NCBI GenBank assembly: GCA_934149275.1
Contig: CAKPEG010000004.1
Coordinates: forward strand, 13,768 to 77,767
Length of the DNA stretch: 64,000 bases
Source of the DNA: an uncultured Clostridia bacterium
GTDB lineage: Bacteria; Bacillota; Clostridia; TANB77; CAG-508
Reading direction: 5' to 3'
The notes under the pieces were generated by a model. That model saw only the letters and a program-made list of their open reading frames with translations, did no database searches and had not been told where the DNA came from. Position numbers and translations under genes: made by a program. Each line of letters opens with the position of its first letter. Positions within the stretch are counted from its first letter, which is position 1. Positions 23,898 through 31,724 of the stretch are shown here, one piece after another.

Positions 23898-26462
23898 ATG
23901 TATATTTTTAATAGAATTACAGTTGTTCCACAATTACCAAAAGAGTTGAAAAAACTAACAGAAATATCAAATAATTTATGGTGGTCTTGGAATACAGAAT
24001 TTTTAAAAATTTTTAAAATGATTGATCCAGATTTATGGGAGAGAATCGACAAGAATCCAACTAAATTTTTAAAATTAGTTGCACAAGAAAAAATTGAAAA
24101 AGCAGCTAAAAATGAAGAAACTTTAAAATTATATGAAAAAGTAGTAGGTAATTACGAAAATTACATATATAGCAAAGATACATGGTTTGCAAAAAAATAT
24201 CCAAATAACAAAAAAGATTTAATTGCATATTTTTCAGCTGAATATGGATTAGATGAAATCTTACCTATATATTCAGGAGGACTTGGAATATTATCAGGAG
24301 ATCATTTAAAATCAGCTAGTGATTTAGGTATTCCACTAGTAGCAGTAGGTCTACTATATAAAAATGGATATTTCAATCAAAAAATAAACGGATATGGACA
24401 ACAAGAATCTGAATACAATAACATAGATTTATACAATTTGCCAATTAATCCTGTAAAAACAGAAGATGACCAAGATATGATTCTTGAAATTCCTATGCTT
24501 GGAAACACACTTCACTTAAAGATTTGGAAGATTCAAGTTGGAAGAGTAAATCTATATTTAATGGATTCAGATATAGAACAAAATATTGAAGAATTTAGAA
24601 ATATAACATTAAAACTTTATGGTGGAGACAAAGAAATGAGAATAAGACAAGAGATTGTCTTAGGTATGGCTGGAGTTGAATTATTAAAGAAACTTGGTTT
24701 AACACCAACAGTTTACCATATGAACGAAGGACACTCATCATTCTTAACTTTACAATTAATAAAAAATACAATGAAAGAAAAACAAGTATCATTCCAAATA
24801 GCAAAAGAAATTGTAACTTCACAAACAGCTTTTACAACACACACACCAGTACCAGCTGGAAATGATATATTTGATATTGGTTTAATAGATAAGTATTTCT
24901 CAGGAATATGGGATGAATTTGGAATTTCAAGAGAAGACTTTTTAAGATTAGGAATGAAAGAAACTGTAAATCTTGATCCTGGATTTAATATGGGAATTTT
25001 AGCATTAAGAATTGCAGGAAAAAGAAATGGTGTAAGTAAATTACACGGAGCAGTTTCAAGAGAATTATTCTCAGATGTTTGGCCTGATATAGCAGCAAAC
25101 GAATCACCAATAACATATGTAACAAATGGTATTCATACTTGTAGCTGGCTAGCGCCAAACATTAAAGAATTATATAATAATTATTTAATTCCATATTGGC
25201 AAGATAATATCCAAGATGATGCTGTATGGAAAAAAATAAATTCAATACCGGATGAAAAATTATGGGCAGAGCATTTTAAGAGAAAAGAAAAATTAATGTC
25301 TTTAATCAAGAAAAATGTTACAGAAAGATATAAAAGAAGCGGATATAGCTATGAAGATATAAATGATGTTGTTAATAAATTAAATCCTAATGCTTTAACA
25401 ATAGGATTTGCAAGAAGATTTGCAACATACAAAAGAGCAACATTATTGTTCAGAGATATAGAAAGATTAACACAATTACTAAATCAAGAAAATAGACCTG
25501 TTCAATTAGTATTTGCTGGAAAAGCACATCCAGCTGATGTTGAAGGACAAAACTTAATAAAACAAATTCATGAAATTTCATTAATGCCACAATTCAAAGG
25601 AAAAATATTTATATTAGAAAACTACAATATAGGAATGGCAAGATATTTAGTAAGTGGTGTAGATGTATGGTTAAATAATCCTAGAAGACCAATGGAAGCA
25701 TCAGGAACATCTGGAGAAAAAGCATCTGTAAATGGTGTTGTAAACTTTAGTGTACTAGATGGATGGTGGGCAGAAGGATATGACACAACTAATGGTTGGG
25801 CTATTGGAACAGAAACAAATTATGATTCATATGAAATCCAAGACAACAGCGATAGTGATAGTATCTATAGCACATTAGAAAATAAAATAATCCCAACATA
25901 CTACAAACAAAATGATAAAGGATATTCTAAAGATTGGGTAAGATATATGAAAAATTCTATAATGTCAACAGGTGGAAGATACAGCACATCAAGAATGTTA
26001 GTTGATTACATGGACAGAATATACATGCCTCTATGTAATATGTATAATAAAAACTTCAAAAACTTAGACAATGTAAATGAGTTTGTAAAATGGAAAAAAT
26101 CTGCAAAAGAAAGATGGAACCAAATCGAAATAACACAAGATCATAATATTGATAATGTTAAAATGAATGCAGGAGATATAATTGAAGTTCAATGTAAAGT
26201 TCAATTACCAAACTTTGATCCTGAAAATGTTTCAGTTCAAGTATATTATGGACAAATTTTAGATACAGGAATTGTTAATAATGTTTGCGTTACAGAAATG
26301 AAAAAAATTGAAGCAAATGATGAAGAAAAAGTATATACATATGCAGCAAAAATAAAATTAACAACAGGCGGAAACTTTGGATACACATTTAGAGTTATGC
26401 CAAAACATGAAATGCTATTAGATTCAGAAAATATGAATTTAGTAAAATGGATGACAAGATAA
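23898..26462 (+). CDS. glgP: Alpha-glucan phosphorylase (DUF3417-containing GlgP)
   Basis: Releases glucose 1-phosphate from glycogen or maltodextrin using PLP and phosphate. The N-terminal DUF3417 domain begins TVVPQLPKELKKLTEISNNLWWSW. The core contains AYFSAEYGLDEILPIYSGGLG, ILSGDHLKSASDLG, YHMNEGHSSF and GFARRFATYKRATLL. The PLP-lysine region reads MEASGTSGEKASVNGVVNFS, followed by LDGWWAEGY. The 854-residue length fits the TIGR02094 group. It is a single gene with AAGGAGG before its ATG and a hairpin terminator after. It would work with the GH57/GT4 glucan genes at 44-48 kb. Confidence 0.95.
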   Translation: MYIFNRITVVPQLPKELKKLTEISNNLWWSWNTEFLKIFKMIDPDLWERIDKNPTKFLKLVAQEKIEKAAKNEETLKLYEKVVGNYENYIYSKDTWFAKKYPNNKKDLIAYFSAEYGLDEILPIYSGGLGILSGDHLKSASDLGIPLVAVGLLYKNGYFNQKINGYGQQESEYNNIDLYNLPINPVKTEDDQDMILEIPMLGNTLHLKIWKIQVGRVNLYLMDSDIEQNIEEFRNITLKLYGGDKEMRIRQEIVLGMAGVELLKKLGLTPTVYHMNEGHSSFLTLQLIKNTMKEKQVSFQIAKEIVTSQTAFTTHTPVPAGNDIFDIGLIDKYFSGIWDEFGISREDFLRLGMKETVNLDPGFNMGILALRIAGKRNGVSKLHGAVSRELFSDVWPDIAANESPITYVTNGIHTCSWLAPNIKELYNNYLIPYWQDNIQDDAVWKKINSIPDEKLWAEHFKRKEKLMSLIKKNVTERYKRSGYSYEDINDVVNKLNPNALTIGFARRFATYKRATLLFRDIERLTQLLNQENRPVQLVFAGKAHPADVEGQNLIKQIHEISLMPQFKGKIFILENYNIGMARYLVSGVDVWLNNPRRPMEASGTSGEKASVNGVVNFSVLDGWWAEGYDTTNGWAIGTETNYDSYEIQDNSDSDSIYSTLENKIIPTYYKQNDKGYSKDWVRYMKNSIMSTGGRYSTSRMLVDYMDRIYMPLCNMYNKNFKNLDNVNEFVKWKKSAKERWNQIEITQDHNIDNVKMNAGDIIEVQCKVQLPNFDPENVSVQVYYGQILDTGIVNNVCVTEMKKIEANDEEKVYTYAAKIKLTTGGNFGYTFRVMPKHEMLLDSENMNLVKWMTR

Positions 26463-26475
26463 ACTTAAATTTTTT

Positions 26476-26515
26476 AAAAGAACTAAAGTCAAATAACTGA
26501 TTTTAGTTCTTTTAG
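26476..26515 (+). terminator. Terminator of glgP
   Basis: AAAAGAACTAAA pairs with TTTAGTTCTTTT across a 14-nt loop. Confidence 0.8.
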
Positions 26516-26584
26516 CGTTGAATACAAATATTGAAAAAAGAATATAATATTATAGCAAAACCAATAAAAAATTGCCGAAAATAC

Positions 26585-26612
26585 TTGAAAAAAAAGAAAA
26601 TTGTGATATACT
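26585..26612 (+). promoter_or_regulatory. Possible promoter of pyk
   Basis: TTGAAA (26585-26590) and TATACT (26607-26612) have a 16-bp spacer. AAGGAGAT follows close to the ATG at 26658. Confidence 0.5.
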
Positions 26613-26657
26613 AGTCATCGGTAAAATTGTAAAAATATAAAAAAAGGAGATATAAAA

Positions 26658-28097
26658 ATGAAAACATATTTAAGAAAAACAAAAATTGTTGGAACAATAG
26701 GACCTGCAAGTGAAAACAAATTACCAGAATTATTCAAAGCTGGATTAAACGTTTGTAGAGTTAACTATTCACACGGAAGCTATGATGAACAAAAAGAAAA
26801 AACAGAAACAATAATCAAATTAAGAGAAGAATTAGATTTACCAATTCCAATGATACTTGATATGCAAGGACCAGAAATTAGAACTGGTATGTTAGTAACA
26901 GGAAAAAATGAAAAAATTCAATTAGAGGATGGACAAAAATTCGTATTAGTAAACGAAGATATTATAGGAGACAAAGACAGAGTTTCAGTTTCTTATAAAA
27001 ACTTATATCAAGATGTTAAACCAGGATCTAAAATATTAATAGATGATGGTGCAATCGAATTAGTTGTTGACGAAATAGTTGACAAAGATATTCATTGTAC
27101 AGTAGTTCATGGTAACGGATTAGGAAGCAGAAAAACTATGAACCTACCAGGAACAGCAGTAAGATTACCAGCATTAAAAGAAAAAGATATAAACGATTTA
27201 AAAACAGCTTGTGAACATGGATATGATTTCGTAGCAATGTCATTCACAAGAGGTAAAGATGATATAGACCAAGTTAGAAAAGTATTAGATGATAACGGTG
27301 GAAAAGACATAATGATAATAACAAAAGTTGAAAATGTTGAAGGATTAGAGCATATGGAAGAAATCGTTGAAAATGCTGATGCTCAAATGATTGCTCGTGG
27401 TGATATGGCAACAGAAACAGACTTCACAGAACCACCAATTATGCAAAAGAAATTCATCAAATTATCAAACAGAGCTAATAAACCAGCTATAACAGCTACA
27501 CAAATGCTTGAATCAATGACTCATAATCCATTACCAACAAGAGCTGAAGCTAACGATGTTGCTAATGCAATTTATGATAGAACAAGTGCTGTAATGTTAT
27601 CAGGAGAATGTGCAATGGGTGAATATCCAGTAGAGTGCGTTGCAACAATGGATAAAATAGCAAGAAGAACAGAACCAACAATTAATTACTGGAAGAGATT
27701 CGAAGAAAATGATAACTATGAATTAAAAGATTTAGAAGATAATATCGCTTATACAACATGTGTATTAGCTAAAAATGTAAAAGCTGATGCAATTGTATGC
27801 TATACTCATACAGGAAATTCAGCAAGAAGATTAGCTGGACTTGGAGCAGGATGCCCAATATTAGTTGTTACAGATAACAAGAGAACATTCCGCCAATTAG
27901 GACTTGCTTGGAACGTATTCCCAGTATTTATAGAAAACAAAGGTAATATCAATGCTGTAATTAAAGAAGGAATTGAAAAACATAAAAAATTAGGAAACTT
28001 AGAAGCAGGTGACAAAGTAGTTGTTGCTGGTGGAGATCAAATATTACCAGATTACAAATCAAGCAAAGCTATCGGAGGATTCTTAACAATAGAATAA
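26658..28097 (+). CDS. pyk: Pyruvate kinase, with divergent active-site segments
   Basis: Catalyses phosphoenolpyruvate plus ADP to pyruvate plus ATP. The 479 residues show the order A domain, B domain, A domain, C domain: KTKIVGTIGPAS, NYSHGSYDEQ, the GPEIRTG loop, IITKVENVEGL with the catalytic Lys, TATQMLESM, PTRAEANDVANAI and VMLSGECAMGEYP. Three conserved spots are altered: the usual NFSHG is NYSHG, the usual DTKGPEIR is DMQGPEIR, and the usual ARGDLGVE is ARGDMATE. The Glu associated with K+ dependence (GPEIR) is kept. It is therefore a full-length but unusual paralogue type. It is a single gene. Confidence 0.92.
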   Translation: MKTYLRKTKIVGTIGPASENKLPELFKAGLNVCRVNYSHGSYDEQKEKTETIIKLREELDLPIPMILDMQGPEIRTGMLVTGKNEKIQLEDGQKFVLVNEDIIGDKDRVSVSYKNLYQDVKPGSKILIDDGAIELVVDEIVDKDIHCTVVHGNGLGSRKTMNLPGTAVRLPALKEKDINDLKTACEHGYDFVAMSFTRGKDDIDQVRKVLDDNGGKDIMIITKVENVEGLEHMEEIVENADAQMIARGDMATETDFTEPPIMQKKFIKLSNRANKPAITATQMLESMTHNPLPTRAEANDVANAIYDRTSAVMLSGECAMGEYPVECVATMDKIARRTEPTINYWKRFEENDNYELKDLEDNIAYTTCVLAKNVKADAIVCYTHTGNSARRLAGLGAGCPILVVTDNKRTFRQLGLAWNVFPVFIENKGNINAVIKEGIEKHKKLGNLEAGDKVVVAGGDQILPDYKSSKAIGGFLTIE

Positions 28098-28139
28098 TAA
28101 AATTAATATAATTTTAACAATTAAATAATAAAATGTAAT

Positions 28140-28205
28140 AAAGGGGGAAACAAATAACCGATACAATAAATTTAATTATTATATCAAAAAGTTTCTCCCT
28201 TTTTG
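28140..28205 (+). terminator. Long-loop hairpin terminator after pyk
   Basis: AAAGGGGGAAAC (28140-28151) pairs with GTTTCTCCCTTT (28191-28202) with one mismatch, then a T-run. The 39-nt loop is unusually long and A/T-rich. Confidence 0.6.
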
Positions 28206-28225
28206 TATAAAAAGGAGGAATAAAT

Positions 28226-28882
28226 ATGGAAGACACATTACAATCAACAAATAAAACATTAGCACAAACTTTTTTATGGATGTTCCTAGGATTATTAAGC
28301 ACAGGAATAATTGCAGCAATTACTTACTACACAGGAGCAATTATCGAAATTGCAAATAGTTGGCAAGTAATATTAATTGCACAAGTTGTAATAGCAATTG
28401 TATTTGGACTATTTTTTCATAAGTTATCATCAGGAATGGTAACACTATTATTTTTTGGATATTCAATGATAACAGGATTAACATTTTCAGTTATATTTGC
28501 AGCTTTTGAACTAACAACAATTGCATATGCATTATTTGCAACATCAGCTTTCTTCGGAATATTAGCTTATATTGGATACAAAACAGAAAAAGATTTAAGC
28601 AGTTTTGGAACAATATTAATGGCAGCTTTAATTGTTGCTTTAATATTAACATTAGTAAACTTCTTTATTGGAAGTGATGGACTAGACATAATTTTAGATT
28701 GGGCTATTCTTGGGATATTTGCTGGATTAACAGCATATGACATGAACAAAGTAAAAATGATGTCAGAAACTTATGGATATGATCAAGAAAAAGTTGCAAT
28801 ATATGGAGCTATGCAATTATACTTAGATTTTATTAATATGTTCTTAAGAATATTAGAAATCTTTGGAGATAGAAGAAATTAG
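28226..28882 (+). CDS. Bax inhibitor-1 / YccA family membrane protein
   Basis: An integral membrane protein of the BI-1 superfamily; the bacterial members studied behave as pH-sensitive calcium leak channels, and the physiological role is unclear. The 218 residues give seven hydrophobic helices. Family marks are the N-terminal KTLAQTFLWMFLGLLSTG, SSGMVTLLFFGYSMITGLTFS and the C-terminal GLTAYDMNKVKMMSE with LYLDFINMFLRILEIFG. AAGGAGGAA precedes the ATG. It is monocistronic, with hairpins on both sides. Confidence 0.92.
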   Translation: MEDTLQSTNKTLAQTFLWMFLGLLSTGIIAAITYYTGAIIEIANSWQVILIAQVVIAIVFGLFFHKLSSGMVTLLFFGYSMITGLTFSVIFAAFELTTIAYALFATSAFFGILAYIGYKTEKDLSSFGTILMAALIVALILTLVNFFIGSDGLDIILDWAILGIFAGLTAYDMNKVKMMSETYGYDQEKVAIYGAMQLYLDFINMFLRILEIFGDRRN

Positions 28883-28910
28883 AAAAGTTAGTGCTAGCCA
28901 CTAACTTTTT
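28883..28910 (+). terminator. Terminator of the BI-1 gene
   Basis: AAAAGTTAGTG and CACTAACTTTTT form the stem around CTAGC. Repeat family 2 copy 2 begins directly after it. Confidence 0.8.
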
Positions 28911-29057
28911 ATATAATAGGAAAGTTCTCTGAACTTCCTATTATATAAAAATAATAATGCACAAAAATTTGCTTTGCAAATTTCGCACACGAACAAAGAC
29001 GTGGACTTAAAAATGTTACAATCAGTACAAAGGCTATAAATAGCCCGCTTTTGTTCT
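28911..29057 (+). repeat. Structured repeat family 2, copy 2, with extended -10 motif
   Basis: Same order as copy 1: hairpin AATAGGAA.GTTC/GAACTTCCTATT, then AATTTGC-TTT-GCAAATT, then GAACAAAGACG.. pairing with ..CGCTTTTGTTC. TG-T-TACAAT (29014-29022) occupies the position of the extended -10 in copy 1. The copy ends 18 bp before dgkA. Confidence 0.8.
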
Positions 29058-29075
29058 ATATACATAGAGGTAGAA

Positions 29076-29423
29076 ATGAAAAAATTTATATTAGCATTTA
29101 AATTTGCATTTTCAGGATTGTTTAATGCAATAAAAAAAGAAAGAAATATGAAAATACATCTACTAGCAGTAGTTGCTGTTTTAATAATGGGATATGTATA
29201 TAAAATATCTAATGTAGAATGGATGATTTGCATAGTTTTATTTGGACTAGTAATATCATCAGAACTTATCAATACAGGAATAGAACAAACAGTTAATCTA
29301 GTGACAGAAGAAAAAAATCCTATAGCCAAATACGCAAAAGATGTTTCGGCAGGAGCAGTACTTGTAAATGCAATAGTTTCAGCTATAATAGCAGGAATTA
29401 TATGGATTCCAAAAATTTTTTAA
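29076..29423 (+). CDS. dgkA: Diacylglycerol/undecaprenol kinase family protein
   Basis: A small trimeric membrane kinase; in Gram-positive bacteria it phosphorylates undecaprenol to feed the C55 lipid carrier pool. The 115 residues begin with an amphipathic FKFAFSGLFNAIKKERNMKIHLLA. The catalytic segment is SSELINTGIEQTVNLV, and the next signature is PIAKYAKDVSAGAVLVNAI, with three hydrophobic helices. The short 5' region consists almost entirely of repeat family 2, so its promoter may be inside that repeat. Functionally it complements uppP in lipid-carrier recycling. Confidence 0.9.
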   Translation: MKKFILAFKFAFSGLFNAIKKERNMKIHLLAVVAVLIMGYVYKISNVEWMICIVLFGLVISSELINTGIEQTVNLVTEEKNPIAKYAKDVSAGAVLVNAIVSAIIAGIIWIPKIF

Positions 29424-29469
29424 ATAAGTTCATAATTAGTTCATAAATATTTGCTATATTAATAACAGT

Positions 29470-29535
29470 TTAGAAGTAGTTTTTTTATATTTTCATTATC
29501 CCCTTTTAAATGAAAAATAGCTACTTCTAATTTTT
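29470..29535 (+). terminator. Large bipartite hairpin terminator after dgkA
   Basis: TTAGAAGTAG (29470-29479) pairs with CTACTTCTAA (29521-29530), with an inner TTTTCATT/AATGAAAA stem and TTTTT afterwards. The rest of the 286-bp gap to 29711 is A/T-rich. It contains AGAGGT before the next ATG and no gene that I can see. Confidence 0.65.
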
Positions 29536-29710
29536 ATATAAGGAAGATTATTTAAGTTTCATATTGCATAAAAAAATGGACATTTTTAAAATTTACAATT
29601 TAAATTCGAGGCTTTGTTTACTTGTGAAATCAGGAAAGCAATTTTATGTGCATTGATGAAATTATAGTATTAACATTCAATTATATAAATAAAAAAATAA
29701 AGAGGTAAAA

Positions 29711-30382
29711 ATGTTTAAAATATTAGTAGTAGAAGATGATAAAAATTTAAGAAAACTTATAGTAACATGTTTGGAAAAAGCAAGTTACACAGTATTTGAA
29801 ACTCACAACGGAGAAGAAGCACTAGATTTGATGGATAAAGAATATGTAGACTTAATAGTTACAGATATAATGATGCCAGAAATGGACGGATATGAATTAA
29901 TAAAATCATTAAGAGAAGCAAATTATAATACACCCATACTGATTATAACTGCTAAAGAAGACATTGAAGATAAGAGACAAGGCTTTAATTTAGGTGCAGA
30001 TGATTACATGGTTAAACCAATAAATATTGATGAATTAATTTTAAGAGTCAAATCATTACTTAGACGAAGCAATCAGGCAAATGAAAGAAAAATAAAAATT
30101 GGTGAAGTGGAATTGGATTATGATAAGTTAGAAGTAAAAAAGCAAGGAAAAGTATACCAGCTAACTCAAAAAGAATTTTATTTATTATACAAGCTTTTAA
30201 GCACTCCGGATACAATTTATAAAAGGCAAGATTTGATAGAAGAAATTTGGGGATTAGAAAACGAATCAGATTTCAGAACTGTTGATGTACATATAAAAAG
30301 ATTAAGGGAAAAACTCGAAGAAATAAAAGAATTTGAAATTGTAACAATAAGAGGAATAGGATATAAAGCAATAATAAAATAA
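29711..30382 (+). CDS. OmpR/PhoB family response regulator
   Basis: DNA-binding regulator of the two-component pair with the next gene. The receiver domain (1-120) has acidic residues in VVEDD, phospho-acceptor Asp52 in VTDIMMPE, Thr80 and Lys102 in VKPI. The winged-helix domain (about 127-222) has LTQKEFYLLYKLL, IWGLENESDFRTVDVHIKRLREKL and IRGIGYKA. The 223-residue length is standard. The kinase gene starts 10 bp downstream with its own GAGGT. The signal and regulon are unknown. The nearest downstream gene encodes a wall-anchored protein, and a deacetylase follows, so an envelope role is possible but unproven. Confidence 0.93.
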   Translation: MFKILVVEDDKNLRKLIVTCLEKASYTVFETHNGEEALDLMDKEYVDLIVTDIMMPEMDGYELIKSLREANYNTPILIITAKEDIEDKRQGFNLGADDYMVKPINIDELILRVKSLLRRSNQANERKIKIGEVELDYDKLEVKKQGKVYQLTQKEFYLLYKLLSTPDTIYKRQDLIEEIWGLENESDFRTVDVHIKRLREKLEEIKEFEIVTIRGIGYKAIIK

Positions 30383-30392
30383 GAGGTAAAAA

Positions 30393-31514
30393 ATGTTTGA
30401 GAAAATTTTTGGAAGGCATAAATCATTACAAAGAAATTTAATAAAAGAATTTGTTGTTGTATTTGTTGCATTAATACTATTATCAATTTCCGTATTTTAT
30501 TTTAGTGTAAATAATGCAATAGAAAGAGAACTTAAAAATTCAGCTGAAACAGGAGAAAGTATCAATTCAAGCGAAATTGTATCAATAGTAAGAAGAAGTA
30601 TAACAATATCAATAGGAACAACTCTTATATTTATAGTAGTTATAATGAGATATAGTGCCAAAAAAATATTAAAGCCAATTAATCAAATAAATGGGGCAAT
30701 GCAAAAAGTTGCAGCAGGTGATTTTGAGGTACATTTAGAAACCCAAAGAGAAGATGAGATTGGTGAACTGACTAAAAATTTTAATGTAATGGTAAAAGAT
30801 TTAGGAGAAATAGAAGTGTTGCAAAAAGACTTTATAAATAACATGTCACATGAAATGAAAACACCTATAAGCTCAATAAAAGGTTTCGCACAATTACTTG
30901 AAGAAGCGGATTTGACAGAAGAAGAAAAGAAGGAGTATATAGGAATAATTGTTGAGGAATCTGATCGATTATTAAATATAAGCAGTAATATTTTAAAACT
31001 TTCTAAATTACAAAATAAAGAAAAATTAAATAATAAAAAAGACGTAAACATCGGTGAGCAAATTAAGAAAGTAATTTTATTGTTAGAAAATAAAAGAGCA
31101 GAAAAACAGATAGAAATAAATTATGATTTACCTGATACAGTAATAAATGGAGATGAAGAATTATTACATCAAGTATGGATGAACTTACTTGATAATGCTA
31201 TAAAATTTACAGAAAATAATGGACATATAAATATTGAAATTAAGCCTAAAGAAGAAAAAGCATTGATATACATAAAAGATGACGGAATTGGAATGACAGA
31301 TGCAGAAAAAAGAAAAGCTTTTGAAAGATTTTATCAAGTGGATGAATCTCATGGAAGTGAAGGAAGCGGGCTGGGGTTATCAATTGTAAAAAGAATTATA
31401 ACGCTTTCGGGTGGCGAAATAAGAATTGAAAGCAAAAAAGGTAAAGGAACAACATTTATAGTTGAACTACCATATGAAGAAAGTAAAACTAAAAATAAAA
31501 TAGAAATAAAATAG
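30393..31514 (+). CDS. Sensor histidine kinase
   Basis: Partner of the preceding regulator. Two transmembrane helices (about 18-39 and 68-86) enclose an outside loop of only about 28 residues. Sensing is therefore probably within or near the membrane rather than by a large extracellular domain. HAMP (about 87-139) is followed by HisKA with His153 in FINNMSHEMKTPISSIKG. The ATPase domain has the N box MNLLDNAIKF, the G1 box KDDGIGM, FERFYQVDES and the G2 box GSGLGLSIVKRI. The 373-residue length is ordinary for this HAMP-type architecture. Confidence 0.94.
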   Translation: MFEKIFGRHKSLQRNLIKEFVVVFVALILLSISVFYFSVNNAIERELKNSAETGESINSSEIVSIVRRSITISIGTTLIFIVVIMRYSAKKILKPINQINGAMQKVAAGDFEVHLETQREDEIGELTKNFNVMVKDLGEIEVLQKDFINNMSHEMKTPISSIKGFAQLLEEADLTEEEKKEYIGIIVEESDRLLNISSNILKLSKLQNKEKLNNKKDVNIGEQIKKVILLLENKRAEKQIEINYDLPDTVINGDEELLHQVWMNLLDNAIKFTENNGHINIEIKPKEEKALIYIKDDGIGMTDAEKRKAFERFYQVDESHGSEGSGLGLSIVKRIITLSGGEIRIESKKGKGTTFIVELPYEESKTKNKIEIK

Positions 31515-31550
31515 TTTTTTTATTAAAAGGCAAGATTAAATAATGAAGTG

Positions 31551-31600
31551 CTCCTCAAATGTTAGACAAAAATCTAATGTTTGAGGGGTATTTTTTTATT
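31551..31600 (+). terminator. Terminator of the two-component operon
   Basis: CTCCTCAAATGTTAGA pairs with TCTAATGTTTGAGGGG (near-perfect) around a CAAAAA loop, then seven T. Confidence 0.85.
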
Positions 31601-31673
31601 GTATAGGAAATTTTTTAGCGATATATATTATAAAAATAGCAATATACATTATAAAAAAAACGAAAAACAAGGG

Positions 31674-31702
31674 TTTAAAAAGACTTAAGAACATGATATA
31701 AT
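31674..31702 (+). promoter_or_regulatory. Probable promoter of the LPXTG protein gene
   Basis: A weak -35 TTTAAA (31674-31679) lies 17 bp before TATAAT (31697-31702), which has the extended -10 dinucleotide TG at 31694. Confidence 0.5.
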
Positions 31703-31724
31703 ATAACACCAGGAGCGTGATAAA

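Noticed and set aside
28098..28225. Riboswitch or leader for the BI-1 gene
   Set aside because: The single long-loop hairpin with T-run is explained as the pyk terminator, and no conserved aptamer segments are visible.
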